Of a stretch of 64,000 nt of DNA, positions 35,296 to 44,029 are shown one piece after another; within the stretch, counting starts at the first letter, position 1, and the number at the start of each line of letters is the position of its first letter. The translations under genes and the position numbers were made by a program. Below the pieces are notes generated by a model that ran no database searches, was not told the origin of the DNA, and saw only the letters and a list, made by a program, of their open reading frames with translations. Source of the DNA: JBDIVL01 sp039794405 (GTDB lineage Bacteria > Planctomycetota > Brocadiia > Brocadiales > Brocadiaceae); assembly GCA_039794405.1 (NCBI GenBank), contig JBDIVL010000005.1, positions 62,001 to 126,000 on the forward strand. The letters run 5' to 3'.

Positions 35296-36408
35296 TCATA
35301 TACGATATCTCATCTTTACTGCCAGAGATTGAATTGGTATCGCCAGGAGGTTCATAAGCAAGATTGCATACATTACTCCTTCAGGCAACGTAGTGAAATT
35401 TCTGACCAGTACCGTAACAAGCCCGCACCCCGCACCAAAGATCCATTTTGCAGTTTGGTTATATGTTGCCGTTATTGGGTCGGTAGCCATAAAAAATGCA
35501 CCCAAAACCAACCCTCCACTAAGAAGCTGAAATAAAGGCGGGGCAACAGCCTTTCCTAAAACCAACGAAAAGAATACCGAAAAAATAAACACGCATCCTA
35601 AATAGGAAACAGGGATTCTCCAATTAACGACATTTATCTTGATTAGCCATAATGCTGCCAGTATCAATGTTAACCGGCATGTTTCACCTAAAGAGCCGCT
35701 TGCTGTACCCAGTAACAGGGAAAGATAGGATGGAAGATCCCCATGAACTTTAAATGCCGTTAATGGTGTGGCATGGGTAATGACGTCAAGTCCATAGCGA
35801 AGAGAGTGAAGATTTGGTATGCCCACAAATGGTTCTTGATAGCCGGTAACAAGAAGTGCAGGAAAACAAATCGTTAAAAACAATCGGCTAAAAAGGGCAG
35901 GATTTACAATGTTATTGCCAACGCCACCTAATATATTCCTGAACAAAATTGCTAGCGCTGCACCCAAACCTATTAACCATAGAGGTGATTGGGGTGGTAA
36001 GATGGCAGGGATGAACAAGCATGAGACAAATCCACCCTCGCTGATATGTTTTTCCCTTGCAATAATAGCCCAGACCACATCAACAACGAATACACCGATA
36101 ATAAATGAGACAACGAGCTTTGGTATGACACATTGCCAGCCATAGAAATACATGGCCGGGAAAACCCATCCAAAAATTAACGCAACGAGCACAGCCCCCA
36201 TAAACCTTTTTACATCATAATTATTCCTAATAAAAGGTTGTGCCTGAGCTGTATCCCCTGAACTACGTATGAGACTATCAAAAGCAGTAAAAAGAGATCC
36301 AAAAACAAAATCAACTTTTGGGTAAGTATGAATAAATGATTCAACCCTGTCAAGGCTTGTTTCGACGATTTTTTCAATAACATCTAATGGCTTACGTGAT
36401 TTTTCCAT
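35296..36408 (-). CDS. nqrB: NqrB/RnfD FMN-binding membrane subunit
   Basis: A 370-residue polytopic protein with the RnfD/NqrB pattern: RRFMGAVLVALIFGWVFPAMY-like first helix, GGFVSCLFIPAILPPQSPLW, GGVGNNIVNPALFSRLFLTI, GLDVITHATPLTAFK and FFMATDPITATYNQTAKWIF. The threonine in HATPLTA is the likely covalent FMN site. It belongs to the ion-translocating core. It lies downstream of the A/C-type subunit, separated by ~165 bases with short direct and inverted repeats, and upstream of the GGDEF gene. Confidence 0.88.
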   Translation of the reverse strand: MEKSRKPLDVIEKIVETSLDRVESFIHTYPKVDFVFGSLFTAFDSLIRSSGDTAQAQPFIRNNYDVKRFMGAVLVALIFGWVFPAMYFYGWQCVIPKLVVSFIIGVFVVDVVWAIIAREKHISEGGFVSCLFIPAILPPQSPLWLIGLGAALAILFRNILGGVGNNIVNPALFSRLFLTICFPALLVTGYQEPFVGIPNLHSLRYGLDVITHATPLTAFKVHGDLPSYLSLLLGTASGSLGETCRLTLILAALWLIKINVVNWRIPVSYLGCVFIFSVFFSLVLGKAVAPPLFQLLSGGLVLGAFFMATDPITATYNQTAKWIFGAGCGLVTVLVRNFTTLPEGVMYAILLMNLLAIPIQSLAVKMRYRI

Positions 36409-36574
36409 ATTTTTGCTTTATAACATTTTGGTTATTTGTGGTTATTAGCTGGTTATTTGTAGTTACTATGAATAACCTAATGACTATAAATAACATCTCA
36501 ACGTTTCTCCATAACTTCTGTTAATCAATGAAAATTCCCCGGTCGTCGTGGATAAAATTTTTGTTGCGACTGCC
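36409..36574. repeat. Short direct and inverted repeats between the A and B subunit genes
   Basis: GGTTATTTGTGGTTATT and GGTTATTTGTAGTTACT lie in tandem near 36430 and 36451, and GAATAACC and AAATAAC copies follow, able to pair with them. The element could attenuate or process the operon mRNA. Confidence 0.4.
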
Positions 36575-37624
36575 TTAGATATTCAGTGCCTTACACTCCC
36601 TGTTAATCCGCAAGAGCTCTAACTTAGAGGGACAGATAAAGCTACACAATCCGCACTCAATACATCTTTCCAAATCATAGAGACGTGCCTTGTGCTTTTG
36701 TCCCCTTATATAACTGTGATAATAGAGCGCTGGCTCCAGATTTACAGGACAAATACCATCACAGAAGTTACAATAGATGCATTGCCTTAACTCTCCGAGG
36801 ATATTGGTAGTGTATACTAGCTTGTCAGTTCTGATCATGGGGAACATTATCTTACTATCCTGTTCCTTTAAAACGACAATGTTATTAATAGTCCAATCTA
36901 TCTTACATGACAAATCAGATATCTCTCTGCCACGTAAGGGGCCGTTGATAAATATGCGGTATTTATCTACCTCTTTAACCCTATCCTCAAGTACCTTTTT
37001 TACCGATGTCCCCAGTTGTACCTTGACGACCTCATTTTCTCTGAGGCCTGTTCCTGAGATGGCAATAAAACGTGAGTCGATCTTATTACCGAGAATGCTA
37101 GTCTCATACATAGATGACACTGTCTGAGCATCTAGAATCAGGATACCTTTTGTCAAAGTATCCTGACCAAAACCAATATCAGTATCCAGGATGACCTTTG
37201 TTAATAAGACCGGATCATCCTGAGGATATTTTGGATTTAATGCAACGACTTCCATCCATTCAGCGCTACCCGCGTATTTCATTATTTCAACGAGCTGCTC
37301 ACTTTCGTTTTTATTGATGGCTAAATAACATCTTGCCTCCGGGAAACAGCGGGTTTTTACCTCGTGAAGTTTATTAAGGAAGGCATGGATTTTGTGCCCC
37401 AGAATTACCCAATTAGGTAATGCCCAGGGTTCAGTTGGACACAAGTTTACGATAACATGCTCTATTTTTTGGCCTGGGATATGAAATTCAAATGTCTCCG
37501 GTTCACTATCCGTAGAAATTGTTTCCAGGATATTGCAAAAGCGAAGTGGATAGGTATCCATAAGGTTGAAACCACCGTGGAATCCCTTTTTGTCTTTTTT
37601 CTTAAACATAAACACCGGTAACAT
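36575..37624 (-). CDS. NqrA/RnfC-type subunit with two [4Fe-4S] ferredoxin motifs
   Basis: The N-terminal ~270 residues resemble the NqrA/RnfC scaffold (GFHGGFNLMD, VIVNLCPTEPWALPNW, IAISGTGLRENEVVKVQLGT, IFINGPLRGREISDL). The C-terminal part holds two complete cluster motifs, CIYCNFCDGICPVN and CIECGLCSFICPSK, typical of RnfC and absent from ordinary NqrA. At 349 residues it is shorter than NqrA (~445) and RnfC. It is the first gene of the cluster. Combined with an NqrF gene and no RnfB gene nearby, it makes the complex a structural hybrid. The quinone- or ferredoxin-binding role cannot be told from sequence. Confidence 0.8.
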   Translation of the reverse strand: MLPVFMFKKKDKKGFHGGFNLMDTYPLRFCNILETISTDSEPETFEFHIPGQKIEHVIVNLCPTEPWALPNWVILGHKIHAFLNKLHEVKTRCFPEARCYLAINKNESEQLVEIMKYAGSAEWMEVVALNPKYPQDDPVLLTKVILDTDIGFGQDTLTKGILILDAQTVSSMYETSILGNKIDSRFIAISGTGLRENEVVKVQLGTSVKKVLEDRVKEVDKYRIFINGPLRGREISDLSCKIDWTINNIVVLKEQDSKIMFPMIRTDKLVYTTNILGELRQCIYCNFCDGICPVNLEPALYYHSYIRGQKHKARLYDLERCIECGLCSFICPSKLELLRINRECKALNI

Positions 37625-37721
37625 AAAAATACATCTTAGAAAGATTTACGCAGTTACAAAATTTGTGTAAAAATATCAATTCGCATTCGGGAAGTCAAGA
37701 AATATTATTTATGACAATCAT

Positions 37722-38180
37722 TCATTGTTTATCCGGCTCGAAAATTAAAGGGACTTCTCCACAATTTGGAAATTTGTGACATTTTACACATTCAGACCAT
37801 ATCTTATGGGGAAGAGATTCTTTCTCTACCCTGCGAAACCCGCATTTTTCAAAAAATTCAGGTACATAGGTAAGAACAAACATTTTCGCTATGCGTAATT
37901 TGCGTGCCTCGCGTTTGCAAACCATCACAAGCTTTTTACCAATTCCTTTATGCTGGCATGACTCCAACACGGCAACTGATTTTATCTCTGCCAAATCCTT
38001 CCAGAAAATATGGAGGGCAGCACAACCGACAACTGTATCGTTTTCAATAAATACAAAAAAGTCTCTAATATTCTCGTAAAGTTCACTGAGCGATCGTGGC
38101 AACATCACATTTTTTGCTGCAAAATCATTGATAAGCTTATAGATCTTCTCTACGTCTTCTATTGTTGCTTTTCGTAACAT
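37722..38180 (-). CDS. GNAT acetyltransferase, short ArgA-like N-acetylglutamate synthase
   Basis: A 152-residue GNAT protein with the acetyl-CoA site VAVLESCQHKGIGKKLVMVC near residue 70 and a distinctive C-terminus LPHKIWSECVKCHKFPNCGE. The latter closely resembles the short, stand-alone ArgA enzymes of the mycobacterial Rv2747 type. Those acetylate glutamate at the first step of arginine synthesis. The cysteine cluster CxxC..C may bind a metal. It lies 35 bases downstream of the TatD-radical SAM gene on the same strand. Substrate assignment is by motif resemblance. Confidence 0.7.
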   Translation of the reverse strand: MLRKATIEDVEKIYKLINDFAAKNVMLPRSLSELYENIRDFFVFIENDTVVGCAALHIFWKDLAEIKSVAVLESCQHKGIGKKLVMVCKREARKLRIAKMFVLTYVPEFFEKCGFRRVEKESLPHKIWSECVKCHKFPNCGEVPLIFEPDKQ

Positions 38181-38215
38181 GTATCTAAAAATTTTGAAAA
38201 ATTTTGAAAATTAAA

Positions 38216-39586
38216 TTAACCAAGCACATTGTATTTTCTTACCCTGAAATCAACCCCCAATTCTTTGGCTATATTCTTACACTTTTCTACATCAATACCG
38301 GGCATTTCCACAAGAGAAACCTGCACACTGGGTATCACCTGTTTTGCATCCTTAATGAACTGGATAAGAGCAGGATATGCCTTTTTTTCAAAAATAGGTT
38401 TACATATCTCTTCATACTTCTCTGCAGTATCGGCATTCAGACTAATGCAAATAGTATCTATTAATCCCTTTAATTCCTGGACAATAGACCTCCCGTTTAT
38501 TAAATCCCCATGGCCATTGGTATCTAATCGAATACGCTTCCCTTTAGATTTTAAAAACTTTGCAACAGCTATCAATACATCCAGTCGTTCAGTCGGTTCA
38601 CCATAACCACAGAAGACGACCTCCTCATAATCACCAGGGTCTCCTATGGCACGAAGCACCTCCTCTGTAGTGGGTTCTTTTCTCAATTTAAGATAATGTC
38701 CCTTAACAATAGGATATGTTTCTCTCATACAGAAGGTACACATATTCGAACACCGGTTTGTAAGATTTATATACAACGAGTTCCGTATAGCGTAAGCAAT
38801 CTTCCCCTCTTGTTCAGGCTCATCAATGCCAAACAATTTATAGGCATTAAAAGTGGTTATCCGCACGATATCCTTTTCTGATAACCCATAGATATTAGCT
38901 AATACAGGTATGATAAAAGATAAATAGGATGGTTCATTGCGTTCACCCCTCTTAGGCTGTGGGGCTAAGAAGGGAGAATCTGTCTCCAGAAGAAGTCTCT
39001 CAACGGGTATCGATTTAGCAACTTCTCTCAGAGTATGGGCATTCGAGAATGTAATTATCCCTGCAAAAGATATATACAGCCCTAAATCTACGCACTTTTT
39101 TGCCATTTCCTCTGTTCCACTAAAGCAATGCACAACGCCACTGAGCATACCATTCTTGTGTTCATTCAATATTTTCAAACAATCGCTGCTGGCATCACGA
39201 CAATGGATAATTACCGGTAGACCACGGGCCTTCGCCAAGGTTAAATGTTTATGGAAAACATGCTGCTGATCTTCATGAGGACTTCGGTTCCGATAGTAGT
39301 CAAGCCCCGTTTCTCCAATTGCTACAACTTTGGATTCTTGAGCAATAGACTCCAGTATCTGCCAGTCTTGTTCAGAAACCTTTGAAGCATCATGGGGATG
39401 GATACCTATACTTGCATAGATATTCGTGAATTGCTTGGCCAATGCAATACTCTTCTTGCTTGAGGCAAGATTTGTACCGACATTAATAATACATCCTACG
39501 TCAGCCTTTTCTGCGCGAATCAAGACAGATTCTAAATCTGACTTGTAATCGGGAAAATCGAGATGCGCGTGGGTGTCTATAATCAT
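38216..39586 (-). CDS. TatD-family metal-dependent hydrolase fused to a radical SAM domain
   Basis: Residues 1-~260 are a complete TatD nuclease: DTHAHLDF (H6, H8), GIHPHDA, GETGLDYYR, IIHCRDA, VHCFSGT and LLETDSPFLAP. Residues ~270-456 are a compact radical SAM domain with CSNMCTFCMRE and FCGYGEPTERLDV and LDTNGHGDLI. A stand-alone radical SAM family is known to accompany tatD genes; here both are in one chain. TatD enzymes act as 3'-5' exonucleases or deoxyribonucleases. The radical SAM substrate is unknown. It is upstream of the ArgA-like gene and 80 bases downstream of yraN. Confidence 0.88.
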   Translation of the reverse strand: MIIDTHAHLDFPDYKSDLESVLIRAEKADVGCIINVGTNLASSKKSIALAKQFTNIYASIGIHPHDASKVSEQDWQILESIAQESKVVAIGETGLDYYRNRSPHEDQQHVFHKHLTLAKARGLPVIIHCRDASSDCLKILNEHKNGMLSGVVHCFSGTEEMAKKCVDLGLYISFAGIITFSNAHTLREVAKSIPVERLLLETDSPFLAPQPKRGERNEPSYLSFIIPVLANIYGLSEKDIVRITTFNAYKLFGIDEPEQEGKIAYAIRNSLYINLTNRCSNMCTFCMRETYPIVKGHYLKLRKEPTTEEVLRAIGDPGDYEEVVFCGYGEPTERLDVLIAVAKFLKSKGKRIRLDTNGHGDLINGRSIVQELKGLIDTICISLNADTAEKYEEICKPIFEKKAYPALIQFIKDAKQVIPSVQVSLVEMPGIDVEKCKNIAKELGVDFRVRKYNVLG

Positions 39587-39668
39587 AAATTTTTAGATAT
39601 TTACTTAAGATCTATCATACTATTAACAGTAAATCAACCCTTAAACGGCTTAAATCGTTTAAACTACT

Positions 39669-40058
39669 CTATAATATATCATTTTTGGTAAAGGCATTTT
39701 TAAAAAGTGTTATTGTCGGATGTTCTTTAGCTGGCGAGTAGAAGATAGAAACAACGTCGAACCGTAAACCTATATCTTTTATCTTTTTCTTTGCAAGATA
39801 GTGTAAGGCTACTCTGATAATTAGCCTCTTTTTAGCCTTGGTAACCGAAAGTTCTGGTGGACCATATTTATCTGAATGGCGAGTTTTAACCTCTACGAAT
39901 ACAATAATACCGTGGTCATAACAGATAATATCTATTTCTCCACTTTTACACCGGTAATTTCGCTGCAATATTTTATATCCGTTCTTTTTCAAGAATTTTA
40001 CGGCGAGTTGCTCCCCTTCAAAACCGATGGTTCTCTTATCTTTCCTGTGTGGAGACAC
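39669..40058 (-). CDS. YraN family (UPF0102) putative endonuclease
   Basis: The conserved core is plain: GFEGEQLAVKFLKKNGYKIL, NYRCKSGEIDIICYD and IVFVEVKTRHSDKYG. This is the D-E-x-K-like arrangement of Holliday-junction-resolvase-fold nucleases. I chose GTG at 40058 because CAGGATC lies 6 bases upstream and it brings the start close to the family norm. An upstream start at 40121 would add 21 hydrophobic residues (FYAKYVIPIISIF) that the family lacks. In many bacteria yraN follows rplS and rnhB; here rnhB is missing and repeats fill the gap. Confidence 0.85.
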   Translation of the reverse strand: MSPHRKDKRTIGFEGEQLAVKFLKKNGYKILQRNYRCKSGEIDIICYDHGIIVFVEVKTRHSDKYGPPELSVTKAKKRLIIRVALHYLAKKKIKDIGLRFDVVSIFYSPAKEHPTITLFKNAFTKNDIL

Positions 40059-40766
40059 ATCGATCCTGCATGTGAATATACTTATTATGGGGATAACATA
40101 TTTGGCATAGAATGTTTGCAAGGTACACCCGAAAAGTGTTTATAAATTGGGCTGCCTCTACAACTTTTTAGCCGCAACATATACCGGGAATACAGAAAAA
40201 TTTTCTGTATTCCCAATGGCCTCCATGTCTATTTTGGATTTCCCTAATATCAAGGTAATAACCACTCCTCTTTCTCCTCCTTTGGAAGAAAGGGATATAA
40301 GGAAGGTTTTCCACCAGGTATTTTCGTATGTATCGGCTGGCTTGAAAAACCGCTTACATACAATGAACAATGAAAATTTCTATACGATTACATGAGGTCT
40401 TTGGCAATTTTTCACGCTACGTATCTCCCCCTATCTGCGCATCCTCAGTAAGCCTCCCTTTTTATCCACATCACTGAACGGAACAGATGGGGAAGACATG
40501 TAAAATGGGGAAGCATTAGCACACGAAAAAACGATTTAAGGATTTGAGCCGTTAACCGACTTTGTGATGGGTCAGCTTCGCTTGGCCCATCCTATACTCC
40601 TTGAAATTCCTAACCTCCAAAAATTGAGATTTATTATGGCGGGTAATACCCGTTCTATCTGGATTGTCATTTACAGAAGTGTCACCAACACTATACGAAA
40701 CAGCAACCTTTCTAAACATGGATCGCTATGGGTAAGGCTTATTATTCATCAGCTTACGCCAAAGCT
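40059..40766. other. Repeat-rich region between rplS and yraN
   Basis: About 0.7 kb without a convincing gene. It contains a perfect 29-nt palindrome (40186-40214), a core repeat near 40366 (AATTTCTATACGATTACATG then AGGTCTTTGGCAATTTTTC), and a GATGGG..CCCATC hairpin (40566-40591) next to TTGAAATTCC at 40600. rnhB, often found here, is absent. Confidence 0.55.
40186..40214. repeat. Perfect 29-nt palindrome
   Basis: Arms GGGAATACAGAAAA and TTTTCTGTATTCCC meet with one central A. As RNA it forms a 13-bp stem with a 3-base loop. It lies ~550 bases beyond the rplS stop and ~130 bases upstream of the yraN start. Confidence 0.8.
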
Positions 40767-41168
40767 TTAAACACTTTTCTCCTGTGTTTGAGAAATCGCC
40801 CCATCTCTTGTTTTTTGATTTTCTTTTGTAAATTTCTCCTGAAGTCTTGTCCCCTTCCCTGTCCTTTCACGCATATAGTAGAGTTTTGCACGCCTTACCT
40901 TCCCTGATTTGATTACTTTGATATCAACAATCTTTGGAGAATGAACAGGAAATACCCTTTCTACTCCTTCGCCTTGAACAATACGTCTTACCGTAAACGT
41001 TTCCTTAAAACCACCACCATTTTTTGCAATAACCACACCACCAAAAACCTGAATACGTTCCTTATCACCCTCAATAATCTTTACCGATACATCTACCTGA
41101 TCCCCTATAGAAAATTGAGGTATTGATTTTTTCATATATTCTTTTTCAATAGTATCAATAATATTCAC
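40767..41168 (-). CDS. rplS: Ribosomal protein L19
   Basis: The 133-residue protein shows FSIGDQVDVSVKIIEGDKER, GGGFKETFTVRRIVQGEGVE, RVFPVHSPKI and the end GKVRRAKLYYMRERTGKGTR that define L19. L19 sits at the 30S-50S interface. It has a charged C-terminal extension of ~18 residues (KENQKTRDGAISQTQEKSV). It is the last gene of the ffh-rpsP-trmD-rplS operon, 67 bases after trmD. Confidence 0.97.
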   Translation of the reverse strand: MNIIDTIEKEYMKKSIPQFSIGDQVDVSVKIIEGDKERIQVFGGVVIAKNGGGFKETFTVRRIVQGEGVERVFPVHSPKIVDIKVIKSGKVRRAKLYYMRERTGKGTRLQEKFTKENQKTRDGAISQTQEKSV

Positions 41169-41235
41169 GATTCTATCTCCCCATTTAGCCGAGTAAATTT
41201 ACGAGTAAACTCCTTACATTACGTCACATCAAATT

Positions 41236-41913
41236 TTATTTATGATTAAGATCCGGCCTTCTCTCCAGAGTTCTTTTTATAGCGTGGTCCCTTTGCCACG
41301 ATTTTATTTTTTGATGATGACCTGATACGAGTACATCAGGGACCCTCATACCCCGATATTCTGCCGGACGGGTATATTGTGGATATTCTAATAAATTGTC
41401 ACTAAACGACTCATTGGTTGCAGATTTTGGATCCCCTAAGACACCAGGTACCAAACGAACCACAGCATCAATAATTACCATAGCCGGTATCTCGCCACCA
41501 GAAAGGATATAGTCACCAATAGAAAGCTCAAATACATCCAGCCCTATCCGAACCCTTTCATCAAAACCCTCATAATGACCACAAATAAGCATCAGATAAG
41601 GCTCTTTAGATAGATCTCGGGCAATGGATTGGGAAAACTGTTGACCCTGCGGAGTCAATAGTATCCTTTTAGGACAAATATCTGCTTGTTGCCCAACCGC
41701 TGCAACTGCATTAAAGATAGGCTCAGGCTTCATTACCATACCGGGTCCTCCTCCATAAGGTCTGTCATCTACACAGCGCTTATTTTCGGCATACTCCCGG
41801 ATATTGAAAAGGTTATACTGAACGAGCACCTTTTCCCTGGCAATCTTCAGGATGCTGCTTCCCAGCACATTTTCAAACATTTCTGGAAATAATGTCAAAA
41901 TATCAATTCGCAT
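41236..41913 (-). CDS. trmD: tRNA (guanine37-N1)-methyltransferase
   Basis: The 225-residue SPOUT enzyme methylates G37 of tRNAs that read CNN codons and prevents frameshifting. Characteristic segments are MRIDILTLFPEMFENVLGSS, DDRPYGGGPGMVMKPEP and the knot LICGHYEGFDERV and LSIGDYILSGGEIPAM. It starts three bases after the rpsP stop. In most bacteria rimM lies between rpsP and trmD; it is not present here. Confidence 0.97.
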   Translation of the reverse strand: MRIDILTLFPEMFENVLGSSILKIAREKVLVQYNLFNIREYAENKRCVDDRPYGGGPGMVMKPEPIFNAVAAVGQQADICPKRILLTPQGQQFSQSIARDLSKEPYLMLICGHYEGFDERVRIGLDVFELSIGDYILSGGEIPAMVIIDAVVRLVPGVLGDPKSATNESFSDNLLEYPQYTRPAEYRGMRVPDVLVSGHHQKIKSWQRDHAIKRTLERRPDLNHK

Positions 41914-41916
41914 AAC

Positions 41917-42174
41917 TTATTTTTTCATTGCAATACCGAATCTTTTCAGAACACTGGCAACAGATTCTGTTGGTTTCGCACCTACACTCAGCCAATACTC
42001 CACTCTATCCTTTTTTAAACTGACTTGTTTTTCACTATTCGATTCCAGAGGATCATATGTTCCAAGATTCTCAATAACTTTTCCATCCCGTTCCTCATGG
42101 GCATCAAACGCACCGATTCTATAATAAGGTCTGTTTTTACGCCCCATCCTTTTCATTCTAATCCTTACTGCCAT
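41917..42174 (-). CDS. rpsP: Ribosomal protein S16
   Basis: An 85-residue S16 with MAVRIRMKRMGRKNRPYYRI, VIENLGTYDPLE and the C-terminal GAKPTESVASVLKRFGI. It helps assemble the 30S central region. It follows ffh after 19 bases with a GGAG-type site upstream and precedes trmD by three bases. Confidence 0.97.
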   Translation of the reverse strand: MAVRIRMKRMGRKNRPYYRIGAFDAHEERDGKVIENLGTYDPLESNSEKQVSLKKDRVEYWLSVGAKPTESVASVLKRFGIAMKK

Positions 42175-42193
42175 TTTTTTCTCCTTACGAAAA

Positions 42194-43546
42194 TTACCGT
42201 ATCATACCTTTTCCAAATGGAAAACCTTTGGACAGCGATCCCATTCTCTTAAGACTTTTTTCATTCCCTTTAAAATGTTTCATTAACTTCTTCATTGATT
42301 TAAATTGTTTAAGCAATTGATTTACGTCCTGAATTGTTGTTCCGCTTCCGTTTGCCACCCGTTGTCTTCGACTTCCATTAATAATATCCGGATCCACCCT
42401 CTCCTCAATTGTCATGGATTTGATAATTGCTTCAACCTTTTGCAATTGTTTTTCATCCACATTCATGCCATCAACCTTACTCCCTATACCTGGAATCATT
42501 CCTATGATTTCCTTAAGCGGTCCCATCTTTTTAATTTGTTGAAGCTGTGCAAGAAAATCATCGAGCCCAAGCGTGTCAGTTTGTATCTTTTTACTGAGTT
42601 TTTGAGCCTCTTCCTGGTCAATTGCTTGCTGAGCTCTTTCCACAAGAGATACAACATCCCCCATCCCAAGTATCCGGGAAGCCATGCGATCTGGATGGAA
42701 CTCCTCCAGCCTGTCTAATTTCTCACCAATACCTACAAATTTAATTGGCTTTCCCGTTACTGCCCGTATCGAAAGGGCAGCCCCACCTCTCGTATCACCA
42801 TCCAGTTTGGTCAAAATTACACCGTCAAACCCCAACCGGGCGTTGAATTCCTTTGCACTGTTGACAGCGTCCTGGCCCGTCATCGAATCACAAACAAAGT
42901 ATATTTGATGTGGCTGCAGTTTTTCTTTGATTTCTTTGAGTTCCGACATCAGATCTTCATCAATATGCAGTCTTCCAGCAGTATCAAAGATAACAACATC
43001 ATTCATATTTTCTTTGGCACATTTTACCGCATTTTTACATATCTTTACCGGTAGAGACTGGTGCTCAGAATATACCGGTACATTCAATTGCTGACCTAAT
43101 ACTTTCAACTGTTCAATGGCCGCGGGCCGCTGAACATCAGCGGCAACAAGGAGCGGTTTTCTCCCTTTTGACATTATCGTTCTGGCAAGTTTGCCGGCCG
43201 TGGTGGTCTTTCCACTCCCCTGCAGTCCTACCAACATAATCAATGTCTGCTCACCGTCCTTAAAAGGGAGAGACGTGTCAGACTCACCCATGAGCCGAAT
43301 TAACTCATCATGAACGATCTTTATCACTTGCTGTCCAGGCGCAATACTCTTAATCACCTCTTCACCAACAGCACGTTCCGTAACATGTTGAATAAAATCC
43401 TTTACAACCTTGTAGTTTACATCTGCCTCAAGAAGTGCCAAACGCACCTCATGGAGCCCTTCCTTAATGTTGGACTCCGTAAGCCGTCCCTTACCGCGAA
43501 GCTTACTAAAAACATTCTCAAGACTGTTTGAAATCGACTCAAACAT
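42194..43546 (-). CDS. ffh: Signal recognition particle protein Ffh
   Basis: The SRP54 GTPase targets nascent membrane proteins to FtsY. The N domain begins MFESISNSLENVFSKLRGKG. The G domain has GLQGSGKTTTAGKLA, DTAGR and TKLDGDTRGGAAL, and the M domain holds SRRQRVANGSGTTIQDVNQL. The start at 43546 follows AGAGGCG and matches the family; an upstream start at 43603 would add 19 unsupported residues. It leads the ffh-rpsP-trmD-rplS operon. The usual methionine-rich tail is short. Confidence 0.96.
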   Translation of the reverse strand: MFESISNSLENVFSKLRGKGRLTESNIKEGLHEVRLALLEADVNYKVVKDFIQHVTERAVGEEVIKSIAPGQQVIKIVHDELIRLMGESDTSLPFKDGEQTLIMLVGLQGSGKTTTAGKLARTIMSKGRKPLLVAADVQRPAAIEQLKVLGQQLNVPVYSEHQSLPVKICKNAVKCAKENMNDVVIFDTAGRLHIDEDLMSELKEIKEKLQPHQIYFVCDSMTGQDAVNSAKEFNARLGFDGVILTKLDGDTRGGAALSIRAVTGKPIKFVGIGEKLDRLEEFHPDRMASRILGMGDVVSLVERAQQAIDQEEAQKLSKKIQTDTLGLDDFLAQLQQIKKMGPLKEIIGMIPGIGSKVDGMNVDEKQLQKVEAIIKSMTIEERVDPDIINGSRRQRVANGSGTTIQDVNQLLKQFKSMKKLMKHFKGNEKSLKRMGSLSKGFPFGKGMIR

Positions 43547-44029
43547 AAGCGCCTCTATTTCATTAAAATATAATAATTTTTCAAGATTCAAAACCACGAA
43601 CACACGGAAACGGAGGCACGGAACAAAATAGTAACCTGCTCTTTTTCTCTATTTTTCGTTCTTTCGTGCTTACCCTTCCGAATCGTTCGGATTAGAATTA
43701 TATTTTCGTTAAAAATAACTTCAGATACAACAAATAACCCATAGATAACAAACCAACAACCAATAACGTATTAAGGAATAGCCACTTCACTCTATGCATG
43801 TATTGATTGTGAACCGTTATAAAAATATATACCTTACCTAAGGTATAAATTGAAATAGTTAAAATATTTATTATATACAATTACCATAAATATTCAAACG
43901 AATTTTATCAAGAAAATTTCTATTGCAGAACGTTTCGTGGTTTGTTAAAATTTTTCTAAGTTTGCGATTGCTATTGTCTTATTTTATTATGCGTTCTTCA
44001 GAACGCATTATTTATTTAGGGAGAAAGTA
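43547..44029. other. Divergent region between ffh and rpmE
   Basis: 483 bp. Near ffh it holds CACGAACACACGGAAACGGA and the repeat end TCGTTCGGATTAG (43683-43695), shared with the leuA/mgm101-like region. The remainder is AT-rich up to the rpmE leader hairpin. A short hydrophobic frame at 43698-43880 is not convincing. Confidence 0.5.
43989..44008 (+). promoter_or_regulatory. Hairpin in the rpmE leader
   Basis: ATGCGTTCT and AGAACGCAT form a perfect 9-bp palindrome around TC, 21 bases before the rpmE ATG and followed by TTATTTATTTAGGGAGAAAG, which contains the ribosome binding site. It could be an L31 autoregulatory leader or a dimeric repressor site such as for zinc control. Confidence 0.5.

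Noticed and set aside
40462..40470. TTATCCACA, a perfect DnaA box
   Set aside because: A single 9-base match is expected by chance about once in this much DNA on two strands, and no cluster or dnaA/dnaN gene is nearby.
43698..43880. 60-codon minus-strand hydrophobic frame upstream of ffh
   Set aside because: One predicted helix but no ribosome binding site and AT-rich composition that easily yields such frames; possible but unsupported.
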